Positions 1 to 7,571 of a stretch of DNA of 56,783 nucleotides are shown in pieces; position 1 is the first letter of the stretch, and every line of letters starts with the position of its first letter. Below the pieces are notes generated by a model, which was given only the letters and a program-made list of their open reading frames with translations, had not been told where the DNA came from and searched no databases. A program made the translations under genes and the position numbers. The stretch is taken from assembly GCA_021793195.1 (NCBI GenBank), contig JAJYTG010000003.1, positions 1 through 56,783 of the forward strand, written 5' to 3'. The stretch comes from Pseudomonadota bacterium. GTDB taxonomy: Bacteria > Pseudomonadota > Gammaproteobacteria > Xanthomonadales > Rhodanobacteraceae.

Positions 1-1098
1 AGCACCGGCCTGATCACCCTCAACGCCGCCGCCGTCGGCCGCGTCACCCGGGTCATGGTCGATCAGGGCGAGCCGGTGCAACGCGGCCAGCCCCTGGTCG
101 CGTTCGACAATCCGCTCGACAGCACGGCGCTGGGCAACACCCGGACTTTCATCGCGGCGCAGTTGCAGACCGAGCGCTCGGGGCTGACGGCGGATCTCGC
201 GACGCAGCAGGCCCTGGCCACGAGTCAGGCGCAGGCGCTGCGCGAACGCATCGCGGCCCTGAGCGCGCAGCAGGTCCAGACCCGCGGCCAGCTGGCTCTG
301 CAGCAGCAGGAAGCCACCAGCATGCAGGGGCTGCTGGACAAGATCGCGCCGCTGGCGGGCAAGGGCTACGTCTCGACCTTCGAGCTGCAGCAACAGCAGG
401 CCAATGCCCTCAGCGCGCAGATGCAGGTCAAGGCGCTGCGCCGCCAGCAGCTGGCGGCCGCACAGCAGATCGCCGATGCCGAGCAGCAACTCGTGCAGCT
501 TCCGCTCAATCTCGCGAGCGAGCAGACGGCCACGCAGAACAAGCGGGCCGAGGTCGAGCAGGCCCTGGCGCAGAACGAGGCCCAGCGCGCCTGGGTGCTG
601 CGTGCGCCGCGCGCGGGCATCGTCTCGGCGCTGTTGATCAAGCCCGGGCAGGCCGCGACCCCGGGACGACCCCTGCTCGCGCTGCTGCCGACCGGCTCGA
701 CGCTGGAGGCGCAACTGCTGGTGCCGAGCGCGGCGGTCGGTTTTGTCCGCTCCGGCCAGCGCGTGGTGCTGCGCTATCAGGCGTTCCCCTACCAGAAATT
801 CGGCCAGCACTACGGCACCGTGGCCAGCGTGTCGCATAGCGCCCTGTCGCCCACCGAGATCACAAGCCTGTTCGGCCAGCAGCAACAGGCCCCGCAGCCG
901 CTCTACCGGGTGATGGTGCGCCTGGGCCGGCAACACCTCGACGCCTACGGACACCCCGCCGCGCTGATGCCCGGCATGGCGCTGAATGCCGACATCCTGC
1001 TGGATCGCCGCCGCCTGATCGAATGGGTGATCGAGCCGGTGGTCGGCTTTGGCCGGCGCCTGCTGGGCACCTCGGCTCCGCACGGAGCGAAGGCGTGA
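1..1098 (+). CDS. HlyD-family membrane fusion protein (5' truncated by window)
   Basis: Periplasmic adaptor of a type I secretion or bacteriocin export system; it would bridge the inner-membrane ABC transporter encoded next to it and an outer-membrane channel. The frame is open from base 1, so the N-terminal membrane anchor lies outside the window; 365 codons are visible. The first visible residues are half a biotinyl-lipoyl domain (VGRVTRVMVDQGEPVQRGQP), followed by a long Ala/Gln/Leu coiled-coil hairpin at about visible residues 65-185, the second lipoyl half (APRAGIVSALLIKPGQ, about residue 200) and a beta-barrel/membrane-proximal region. The stop overlaps the GTG start of the transporter (GTGA at 1095-1098), so the two are translationally coupled. 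The family is clear; the cargo is inferred from the downstream precursor genes. Confidence 0.93.
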   Translation, partial: STGLITLNAAAVGRVTRVMVDQGEPVQRGQPLVAFDNPLDSTALGNTRTFIAAQLQTERSGLTADLATQQALATSQAQALRERIAALSAQQVQTRGQLALQQQEATSMQGLLDKIAPLAGKGYVSTFELQQQQANALSAQMQVKALRRQQLAAAQQIADAEQQLVQLPLNLASEQTATQNKRAEVEQALAQNEAQRAWVLRAPRAGIVSALLIKPGQAATPGRPLLALLPTGSTLEAQLLVPSAAVGFVRSGQRVVLRYQAFPYQKFGQHYGTVASVSHSALSPTEITSLFGQQQQAPQPLYRVMVRLGRQHLDAYGHPAALMPGMALNADILLDRRRLIEWVIEPVVGFGRRLLGTSAPHGAKA

Positions 1099-3251
1099 GC
1101 GCCAGCGCCGTGCTCGGCGAGCGCGTGATCGATGGCCTGCGTTTTGGCTGGCGCCGCACGCTGCCGGTGGTGCTGCAGACCGAAGCCGCCGAGTGCGGGC
1201 TGGCGTCCCTGACCATGGTCGCGCGCTACTACGGTCACGACATCGATCTGGCCGGACTGCGCCGCCGCGCCTCGATGTCACTCAAGGGCGCGAACCTGGC
1301 TCGCATCATCGAGATCGCCGGGCGTCTGGGATTCGATTCCCGCCCGCTGCGCCTCGAACTCGACGAGCTGCCGCAGCTCAAAGTCCCCTGCATCCTGCAC
1401 TGGGACCTGAACCACTTCGTGGTCCTGAAGCAGGCCAGCGCCAAGGGCCTCGTCATCCACGATCCCGCGCGCGGCGTGCAGCGGCTCAGCCTCGCCGAGG
1501 CGTCCAAGCACTTCACCGGTATTGCCCTCGAACTGACACCGGCGGCGAACTTCAAGCCGCAGCGTGCCCGCGAAGCCATTTCACTGCGCGCCCTGACCGG
1601 CGAGGTGCACGGGCTCAAGCGGGCGATGACCCAGATCTTCCTGCTGGCGCTGGGCCTCGAGGTGGTGGCGCTGATGGGGCCGTTCTACATGCAGTGGGTG
1701 ATCGACCAGGTGCTGGTCTCGGCCGACCGCAGCCTGCTGACCCTGCTCGGCATCGGCTTCCTGCTGCTGACGGTGTTCCAGGTGGCGGTGACCGCCCTGC
1801 GCTCCTGGTCGATCACCTGGATCAGCGCCACCCTGAGCGTGCAGTGGGTGGGCAACCTGTTCGGCCACTTGCTGCGCCTGCCGCTGGACTTTTTCGAGAA
1901 GCGCCACATCGGCGACGTGGTCTCGCGCTTCGGCTCGGTGCAGACCATCCAGCGCACGCTGACCACGCAGTTCGTCGGCGCCGTGCTGGATGGCCTGATG
2001 TCGGTCCTGACCTTGGTCTTGATGGCGTTCTACAGCGTGCCGCTGACCCTGCTGGTGGTCGGCGCGTTTCTGCTGTACGCCCTGTTGCGCTGGGGCATCT
2101 TCGGCTCGCTGCGTCGGGCGACCGAGGATCACATCGTCTACGCCGCCCGTCAGCAAAGCGAGCTGCTGGAGTCCATCCGCGGCATCCAGCCGCTCAAGCT
2201 CGCCAACCAGCAGGATCAGCGGCGCGGGCGCTACGCCAATGTCCTGGTGGACACCACCAACCGCGAGCTGACCATGCAGCGCTTGGGCATCGCCTTCCAG
2301 GGCGGCAACGGCCTGATCTTCGGCATCGAGCGGGTGGCGATCATCTGGCTGGCCGCGCTGATGGTCCTCAGGGGCGCGTTCAGCGCCGGCATGCTGATCG
2401 CCTTTGTCGCCTATGCCGACCAGTTCACCCGCCGCGCCGCGGGCCTGATCGACAAGTGGAACGACTTCCGCATGCTGGGCCTGCACGCCGAGCGCGTAGC
2501 CGACATCGCGCTGACCCCGGCCGAGACCAGTCTTGAAGCCGGCTACACCGGTCCGCTTCCCGCCGCCTGCGTGGAAGTGAAGAACCTCAGCTTTCGCTAC
2601 GCCGAGGGCGAGCCCTGGATTCTCAAGGACTGCAGCCTCAGGATCGAAGCGGGTGAGTGCGTGGCCATCGCCGGGCCCTCCGGTTGCGGCAAGACCACCC
2701 TGGCCAAGCTGCTGCTGGGCCTGCTGGAACCCACCGAAGGCATGATCCTGTTCGGCGGCCTCGATATCCGCAAGCTGGGCCTGGCGCGCTACCGCAGCTC
2801 GGTGGCGGCCGTGATGCAGGACGACCAACTGTTCGCCGGCGCCATTGCCGACAACATCGCCTTTTTCGATCCCGACGCGACCCCGCTCAGGGTCGAGGCC
2901 GCGGCCCGGCTCGCTCACATCCACGACGAGATCGTGGCCATGCCGATGGGCTATCAGAGTCTGGTTGGCGACATGGGCTCGAGCTTGTCCGGCGGACAGA
3001 AGCAGCGCGTGCTGCTGGCCCGCGCCCTCTACCGGCGCCCCAAGCTGCTGGTGCTGGACGAAGCGACCAGCCATCTGGACATCGAACGCGAGCGGCAGGT
3101 CAACGCCACCGTGAAACGCATGAAGCTCACCCGGCTGGTGATCGCGCACCGGCCGGAAACCCTGGCCAGCGCCGATCGGGTGATCGTGCTGCGGCGGGGT
3201 CGCACTGAATCACTCGCACCTGCGCGTCCGGAAGCCAGGGAGGGCGGGTGA
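1095..3251 (+). CDS. Bacteriocin-processing ABC transporter with N-terminal C39 peptidase (PCAT)
   Basis: Inner-membrane exporter that should cleave double-glycine leaders and translocate the mature peptides. The GTG start at 1095 overlaps the preceding stop; an upstream ATG at 1023 is unlikely because it adds low-complexity sequence and overlaps the adaptor gene by 76 bases. The 718-residue product has the C39 signature QTEAAECGLASL with catalytic Cys34, a His near residue 107 (NHFVVL) and an Asp near 122 (HDP). An ABC membrane domain spans about 165-450. The nucleotide-binding domain has Walker A GPSGCGKTT (about 527), signature LSGGQKQR (about 631), Walker B LLVLDEA and H-loop IAHR. All catalytic residues look intact. 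Closest functional analogues are CvaB-type microcin exporters. Two Gly-Gly leader genes follow directly. Confidence 0.96.
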   Translation: MSASAVLGERVIDGLRFGWRRTLPVVLQTEAAECGLASLTMVARYYGHDIDLAGLRRRASMSLKGANLARIIEIAGRLGFDSRPLRLELDELPQLKVPCILHWDLNHFVVLKQASAKGLVIHDPARGVQRLSLAEASKHFTGIALELTPAANFKPQRAREAISLRALTGEVHGLKRAMTQIFLLALGLEVVALMGPFYMQWVIDQVLVSADRSLLTLLGIGFLLLTVFQVAVTALRSWSITWISATLSVQWVGNLFGHLLRLPLDFFEKRHIGDVVSRFGSVQTIQRTLTTQFVGAVLDGLMSVLTLVLMAFYSVPLTLLVVGAFLLYALLRWGIFGSLRRATEDHIVYAARQQSELLESIRGIQPLKLANQQDQRRGRYANVLVDTTNRELTMQRLGIAFQGGNGLIFGIERVAIIWLAALMVLRGAFSAGMLIAFVAYADQFTRRAAGLIDKWNDFRMLGLHAERVADIALTPAETSLEAGYTGPLPAACVEVKNLSFRYAEGEPWILKDCSLRIEAGECVAIAGPSGCGKTTLAKLLLGLLEPTEGMILFGGLDIRKLGLARYRSSVAAVMQDDQLFAGAIADNIAFFDPDATPLRVEAAARLAHIHDEIVAMPMGYQSLVGDMGSSLSGGQKQRVLLARALYRRPKLLVLDEATSHLDIERERQVNATVKRMKLTRLVIAHRPETLASADRVIVLRRGRTESLAPARPEAREGG

Positions 3252-3294
3252 ACCTTTGCCGGAGGGCGTCCGGTGTCGTTAGTGGAGTTGAACA

Positions 3295-3507
3295 ATGAAG
3301 GTGATCAGTACGACTGACTGCATGGCTATCAACGGCGCGGGTGGTGCGTCTGCTGCAGGTGAAGCTTTTTCAGAAACTGGAGCTGCATACGCCGCAGGGG
3401 CTTTCGCTACCGGCTTTGTAGAAGGCGCCGAGCTAGGCTCAGTAGGCGGCCCGGTTGTTGCCATCGCAGCGGGTCTTGCAGCAGGAGCAGTCGCTGCTAT
3501 CTGGTAA
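3295..3507 (+). CDS. Putative bacteriocin precursor 1 with double-glycine leader (Gly/Ala-rich)
   Basis: A 70-residue product starting 43 bases after the transporter, with a Shine-Dalgarno GGAG at 3284-3287. The first 17 residues (MKVISTTDCMAINGAGG) end in Gly-Gly, fitting a C39-peptidase leader, although the usual LxxxE pattern is weak. The predicted core of 53 residues is rich in Gly and Ala, with GxxxG-like spacing, two acidic residues in the middle (VEGAELG) and a hydrophobic C-terminal helix ending in Trp. This composition is typical of pore-forming class II microcins and bacteriocins. The core has no cysteine. A strong hairpin follows the stop. Function is inferred from position and leader; I do not recognise a specific family. 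Confidence 0.8.
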   Translation: MKVISTTDCMAINGAGGASAAGEAFSETGAAYAAGAFATGFVEGAELGSVGGPVVAIAAGLAAGAVAAIW

Positions 3508-3515
3508 ATACCATC

Positions 3516-3541
3516 GCGCCCTCCTGTGCAAAGGAGGGCGC
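3516..3541 (+). terminator. Strong hairpin after precursor 1 (attenuator or terminator)
   Basis: A perfect 10-bp stem (GCGCCCTCCT / AGGAGGGCGC) with a 6-base loop lies 8 bases after the stop of precursor 1, followed by TTCT. The U-tract is short, so partial termination or 3'-end protection is as likely as full termination. It would let the precursor be expressed above the downstream membrane protein gene, a common arrangement in bacteriocin operons. Confidence 0.65.
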
Positions 3542-3560
3542 TTCTCAAGAGGCTTTGAAT

Positions 3561-4043
3561 GTGAACAACGAAACGTTATCCAAGATTCAATTTGCGCACA
3601 TGGGCATAAAGCGCATTTTGATATTCAATTCATTCCGTCAGTTCTTATCCTATTCTATATGCGCATCAATAGCTTATATTATTACTGTTACAGTGTCGTC
3701 AATGATGAGCCACAAAGTTGACAGGCTTAGCGTATTGGTTGCTTGTTTTCTTGGTGCGGCCACGGCTGTTTTAATTTCCTTGAAAACAGAATTTTCATAT
3801 TCGGGTACGAGAATTAACGAAATTCGTGAAATTATCAAGCATAAAGTGTTGATTAGTAACAGGTATAAGATAGAGAGTGATGAGCAAGATGTTACGATTA
3901 TGTCGCAACAATTGCCACGCATTTTGACGTGGGATGAAAATAAGGTCTTCCTGGAAAAATCGAAAGACGGCATACGTTTCAAAGGCCCGTGGTTGGTGGC
4001 GCAGAGTTGTCATCGTGCTATTGCCGAAACTATCGAGCGATAG
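3561..4043 (+). CDS. Small two-helix membrane protein, candidate immunity protein
   Basis: A 160-residue protein from GTG 3561, chosen because AGAGG at about 3548-3552 is well spaced for it; a TTG at 3555 is in frame but too close to that site. Two hydrophobic segments lie at about residues 28-47 (FLSYSICASIAYIITVTVSS) and 57-74 (LSVLVACFLGAATAVLIS), followed by a charged cytoplasmic-type tail. The gene is markedly AT-rich against its GC-rich surroundings, a sign of transfer. Its place right behind a bacteriocin precursor makes an immunity role plausible, but no family is recognised and there is no direct evidence. Confidence 0.7.
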   Translation: MNNETLSKIQFAHMGIKRILIFNSFRQFLSYSICASIAYIITVTVSSMMSHKVDRLSVLVACFLGAATAVLISLKTEFSYSGTRINEIREIIKHKVLISNRYKIESDEQDVTIMSQQLPRILTWDENKVFLEKSKDGIRFKGPWLVAQSCHRAIAETIER

Positions 4044-4135
4044 CAGATCCCAACGCCTCGAATCCAACATCGCTCACTCGAGCTTGGACAAGTTCGCGTT
4101 GCGCAAAGCTTGCGCAGCGCGGGTTGCGTGACTCT

Positions 4136-4300
4136 ATGTCAGTGCAAGTTGAGGTCAACGCCATCATGAAACCCATGCAATTGTTCTGGCTGGGGCTGGC
4201 GCACCGGCAGGAGACTCTGGCCAGCGCCGATCGCGTGATCGTGCTGCAACGGGGTTGCGCCGAGTCAGTCGTCCTGCGCCAGTGGGCGAGGGTGGGTTAA
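4136..4300 (+). pseudogene. Remnant duplicate of the ABC transporter C-terminus
   Basis: The reading frame here repeats the last part of the transporter at 1095-3251. The block AHRQETLASADRVIVLQRG corresponds to AHRPETLASADRVIVLRRG in the intact gene (about 3142-3201), and the DNA upstream also matches (GGTCAACGCCA around 4152 and 3099). Homology covers about 150 bases and ends near the stop; no Walker or signature motifs are present, so the fragment cannot act as a transporter. Like the intact copy, it is followed by a double-glycine precursor gene, which suggests that a transporter-tail plus precursor unit was duplicated and the transporter part was then lost. Confidence 0.8.
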
Positions 4301-4437
4301 GTCAGCCGAAGGATGTTCCGGCGTATCTAGCTGTCGAGGAACACGGTATTGACAAGTCTTGTCGCACGAAGGCTGTCGACATAGACCCGAAGCCAGGACG
4401 GGCTCATGATTCTGGCAAATTAACGTGGAGATCGATC

Positions 4438-4590
4438 ATGAAAGAACTGAACATGTCGGAAGTGGCTGGCGTCAGCGGCGGAACGGATACGCCGCCTGTG
4501 AAAAATCCGGATGGAACAACATCCTGTCCCACAGGAACCTTCCCGTCTCAGCTCCCTAATGGCACAATCGTTTGCAGCAAGCCAAACTGA
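4438..4590 (+). CDS. Putative bacteriocin precursor 2 with classical double-glycine leader
   Basis: A 50-residue product from ATG 4438, with GGAG at 4427-4430. The leader MKELNMSEVAGVSGG is a textbook Gly-Gly leader (MKEL..SE....VSGG). The predicted 35-residue core is hydrophilic and rich in Pro, Thr and Asn, with two Cys at core positions 15 and 31 (SCPTG and IVCSKPN) that could form one disulfide. No modification enzyme is encoded nearby, so an unmodified or disulfide-bonded class II peptide is the simplest reading. The core resembles no bacteriocin I know. A longer frame reaching upstream to 4255 lacks a ribosome site and would bury the leader. Confidence 0.82.
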   Translation: MKELNMSEVAGVSGGTDTPPVKNPDGTTSCPTGTFPSQLPNGTIVCSKPN

Positions 4591-4688
4591 CAATGTCATC
4601 GAGCCTGCAGTAAGGATTGAATACGCTTGTTGTCGAGTTGGTGCTGAAAAGTGGAGGTCCGCTTTTCAGCACCTTAAGGGGAAATTCG

Positions 4689-5414
4689 ATGAGATTAATT
4701 TGCTTGTCGCTCTTAATGGCTTTTTGGGCATCCCTTGCTGGGCGCTGCAATGCCATGGACGCCAGTAGCATGGTGCTATTCCATGGTGCACAGAAAGCAT
4801 TTGTTGCGTGTGCCGGCTTGCAAGGAGTGAATGTAGTCGATCATGGACACGTCGTCTGTCTTCGCGGAAAGATTGATCCGACAATGTTTGTAAGTCTTGT
4901 CAAGCTGAAAGATAGAATCAAGCAAAGGCCCTATGTCATCGTCTCTGGCCCGGGCGGTTACGTGGACTCCAGCGTCTACATTGTGCGGATATTGGATGCA
5001 TACGACCCTGTCCCCGTTGCCGGAGACATGTGTGCTTCGGGTTGCGCACAGTTTCTGTTTCTTATGGGCCGGCAGCGGGTGCTCCTTCACTGTGCGGATG
5101 TGGCGATGCATGAGGGGCCGTGGACGGTTCAAGAGGTTCTCGCAGAGAAAGCTAGTGACGAGTTCAAGCAGCGACTGATTGCCAATATTTGGCAATTCAA
5201 GGAATTCTACCAGCGCCGTCACATCAGTTTGGATATGGTGACTAAGCCTCCTTCAAATATACAAAAGAAGTTAAATACGGGGGAAATTGTCTTTTGGCCT
5301 TGGAGCATCAACAAGCTGCGTTCATTCGGCGTCGAAGGGATCATCAGTGAGAATGACCCCGACGATGTCGTTCCTCATGACTACGCGACCTCATGTTTGG
5401 CGCACAAAGGCTAG
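4689..5414 (+). CDS. Exported ClpP/crotonase-fold protein (COG3904-like)
   Basis: A 241-residue protein from ATG 4689 (AGGGG at about 4676-4680); an in-frame alternative at 4617 would put extra residues before the signal peptide. Residues 1 to about 21 form a signal peptide (MRLICLSLLMAFWASLAG). The body has the pattern of periplasmic ClpP-like proteins: a strand plus SGPGG at 86-90, a CASGCA motif at 115-120 with Ser117 in the position of the nucleophile, and AMHEGP with His141. Several Cys residues suggest disulfides. It sits behind the precursor genes on the same strand. It may act on peptides in the periplasm or be an unrelated cargo gene; proteolytic activity is not shown. Confidence 0.72.
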   Translation: MRLICLSLLMAFWASLAGRCNAMDASSMVLFHGAQKAFVACAGLQGVNVVDHGHVVCLRGKIDPTMFVSLVKLKDRIKQRPYVIVSGPGGYVDSSVYIVRILDAYDPVPVAGDMCASGCAQFLFLMGRQRVLLHCADVAMHEGPWTVQEVLAEKASDEFKQRLIANIWQFKEFYQRRHISLDMVTKPPSNIQKKLNTGEIVFWPWSINKLRSFGVEGIISENDPDDVVPHDYATSCLAHKG

Positions 5415-5596
5415 CTGTATAGATAGGGTCCACAAATCGATTGAAGTTAAGTCAACTTGATGGGCACTGAATCGCGCCAGGTTTTGTGGAGGCCAGTTGG
5501 TTTGAGTCAGACGGCCAACAGGGCCTGGCGGTTTTGCTGCTGCCGTCACGGCGTTCGCGCTGGCCGGTAGTAACTGGATCAGATTCTGAGGTTACT

Positions 5597-5899
5597 TCAC
5601 GATGCTGCGTGCGATACGTGCGCCTTGGCTGTCAGTTCAATGCCCAGGGCCTTCATCACCGCGAGTGTGGTCTTGAGCGTCGGATTGCCGTGCGCGCTGA
5701 ACGAGCGGTAAAGCTGTTCTCGCGACAGCCCGGTCTGGCCGGCAATCTGGGCCATGCCCTTGGCGCGCGCGACCACGCCCAGCGCGTGGGCGATGTAGCC
5801 GGCATCGCCCGACTCGAACGCATCGCCCATGAAGGACGCGATGGCGACGTCCGATGCCAGAGCCTCGGCGGGGTCGAAGATCGTCAGTTTTTCGGTCAT
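5597..5899 (-). CDS. Antitoxin of a HigB/HigA-type module (COG3636-like HTH protein)
   Basis: A 100-residue DNA-binding antitoxin expected to neutralise the adjacent toxin and repress the shared promoter. The helix-turn-helix region lies at about residues 55-85 (AGQTGLSREQLYRSFSAHG, then LAVMKALGIEL), which is characteristic of the probable addiction module antidote family. The ATG at 5899 lies one base after the toxin stop, so the genes are co-transcribed toxin first, the usual order in higBA loci. The module borders the bacteriocin region and may help stabilise it. Confidence 0.88.
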   Translation of the reverse strand: MTEKLTIFDPAEALASDVAIASFMGDAFESGDAGYIAHALGVVARAKGMAQIAGQTGLSREQLYRSFSAHGNPTLKTTLAVMKALGIELTAKAHVSHAAS

Positions 5900-5900
5900 G

Positions 5901-6200
5901 TCATGTACTCCATTCGGCAGCCAGTCGCCGCGCCGCTTTGATGTCCCTGGACTGCGTGCTCTTGTCGCCACCGCAGAGCAGGACGATGATCGTGTGGCCC
6001 CGTTTCTGAAAATAGACACGATAGCCGGGGCCGCTGTGGATGCGCAGTTCGCTGATCCCGTGCCCGACCGACTCCACGTCGCCGGCGAGGCCATAGGCGA
6101 GGCGATCCAGCCGCGCCGCGATCAAGCCGCGCGCCCGCTCGTCCTTGAGCTTGGTCCACCACGTGCTGAAAGCCTCGGTTTGTCGGAGCTCGATCATCAC
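5901..6200 (-). CDS. Toxin of type II toxin-antitoxin module (RelE/HigB superfamily, Gp49-like)
   Basis: A 99-residue toxin expected to cleave mRNA on the ribosome. It begins MMIELRQTEAFSTWW and contains the family hallmarks RIHSGPGYRVYF in the middle and LLCGGDKSTQSRDIKAA near the C-terminus, as in addiction-module killer proteins. The ATG at 6200 or 6197 may be used. The antitoxin follows after one base. Confidence 0.9.
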   Translation of the reverse strand: MMIELRQTEAFSTWWTKLKDERARGLIAARLDRLAYGLAGDVESVGHGISELRIHSGPGYRVYFQKRGHTIIVLLCGGDKSTQSRDIKAARRLAAEWST

Positions 6201-6208
6201 GAGCGAGT

Positions 6209-6224
6209 GTAGTCTGAAAACTAC
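6209..6224 (-). promoter_or_regulatory. Small inverted repeat upstream of the toxin-antitoxin operon
   Basis: GTAGT and ACTAC form a 5-bp inverted repeat with a 6-base spacer, 9 bases before the toxin start, in an AT-rich patch containing TTGATA on the minus strand. This is where an autoregulatory antitoxin would bind. It is short enough to be chance. Confidence 0.3.
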
Positions 6225-6323
6225 TTTACGTTATCAAGCTCACCGCGCAGAGCAGCCTCGTGGGTAGGGCTTGTTTCAGCGCATGGCCCGCCATGGCCTG
6301 TCGACAGCAAGCCAGTAACCGGC

Positions 6324-7571
6324 TCACGCGGGCTCCCAGAGGCGTCGGATCGGAACCGCGAACAAGCGATCGCCGTAGGCGATCGTCGCCGCACCGTCGT
6401 ACAGCAGCACCCCGGCCCGAAAGCGCATGCCCGCCGCATCGCGAAGCTTGCGCAGTCCGCGCAGATCGGCCTCGTTCACCGATCGGGCGGCCTTGACCTC
6501 GATGCCGGCGACGGCAAGCGCACCCTGCTCCACGACGATATCCACTTCAAAATCGTCACGATCCCGGAAATGGAAAAAGTCCACCGGATCCTGAAGCCAG
6601 CTCGACTGGCGTCGCAGTTCCTGAAGCACGAAGGTTTCGAGCAGCGCGCCAAGCAGGGCGCGGTCGCTCGCGAGCTGTTTCGCATCGATGCCGAGCAGCG
6701 CGCAAGCGACCCCGGTGTCACCGACGTGCAGTTTCGGCCGCTTGACCAGCCGGCTCAGGCGGTTGGTGTGCCATGCGGGCAGCCGTTCGAGCAGAAACAC
6801 GCGCTCGAGCAGGGTGACGTGCTCGTGGATCGTCTGCCGCGTCAGCTCGAAGGGTGCGGCGAGCTCCTCGACGTTGATCAGCCGCGCCGTCTGCGTGGCC
6901 GCCATCGCCATCAGCTTGGGTAAAGTGTCCAGTGAGCGCAGGCGACTGAGATCGCGCACGTCGCGCTGGATCTGCGTTTCTGCATAGTCCCGGTACCAGG
7001 CGCGGCGCCGCGCGGCCGCACGCCGGGCAAGCGCCGCGGGATAGCCGCCCGCCACGATGCGTTCAGCCAGGCCGGCGCCCAGCGGGTCGGCCACGCCGGC
7101 CCTGAATGCGGCGCGAAAGAGCGTGTCGAGAAAGCGCGGCCTGGCGCCCTCGATCTCGCACTGGGCCAATGGATGCAGCCGCAGGATCGCCATGCGCCCG
7201 GCGAGCGAGTCGGCCAGCGCGGGGACGAGCAGGACATTGGCCGAGCCGGTGAGCATGAAACGGCCTGCCGAGCGTCGCTGGTCGATGGCGGATTTCAGTG
7301 ACGTGAAGATCTCCGGTGCCCGTTGCACCTCGTCGAGGATGACGCGTGCCGGCAGGCCGGCCACGAATCCGACCGGGTCGTACTTCGCTGCAGCGAGCAC
7401 CGCCTGATCATCGAAGGAAACATAGCGGTAGCCGCGCGCCTCGCCGACCCTGCGTGCCAACGTCGTTTTGCCGCTCTGGCGCGGGCCGTGAATCAGCACG
7501 GACGGACTGTCGGCCAGCGACTCCCGCAGGCGCGGCGCAAGATAGCGGGGGACGGTCGGGATTCGGGTCAC
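6324..7571 (-). CDS. AAA ATPase with C-terminal DUF4143 domain
   Basis: A 415-residue ATP-binding protein of the AAA_14/DUF4143 family, common in accessory regions and of unknown role. Walker A HGPRQSGKTTLARR lies at residues 28-40, a Walker B-like ARVILDEVQRAPEIF near 95-110, and a sensor-type MLTGSANVL near 135. The C-terminal DUF4143 part includes FHFRDRDDFEVDIVV and IEVKAA, resembling a nuclease-like PD-(D/E)xK core. It is transcribed toward the toxin-antitoxin pair but separated from it by about 120 bases. Length matches the family. Confidence 0.9.
   Translation of the reverse strand: MTRIPTVPRYLAPRLRESLADSPSVLIHGPRQSGKTTLARRVGEARGYRYVSFDDQAVLAAAKYDPVGFVAGLPARVILDEVQRAPEIFTSLKSAIDQRRSAGRFMLTGSANVLLVPALADSLAGRMAILRLHPLAQCEIEGARPRFLDTLFRAAFRAGVADPLGAGLAERIVAGGYPAALARRAAARRRAWYRDYAETQIQRDVRDLSRLRSLDTLPKLMAMAATQTARLINVEELAAPFELTRQTIHEHVTLLERVFLLERLPAWHTNRLSRLVKRPKLHVGDTGVACALLGIDAKQLASDRALLGALLETFVLQELRRQSSWLQDPVDFFHFRDRDDFEVDIVVEQGALAVAGIEVKAARSVNEADLRGLRKLRDAAGMRFRAGVLLYDGAATIAYGDRLFAVPIRRLWEPA

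Noticed and set aside
1581-3149. Long minus-strand frame across the ABC transporter
   Set aside because: Shadow frame with no domain; the transporter on the other strand is certain.
5486-5941. Plus-strand frame over the antitoxin gene
   Set aside because: It mostly mirrors the antitoxin on the other strand and has no family resemblance.
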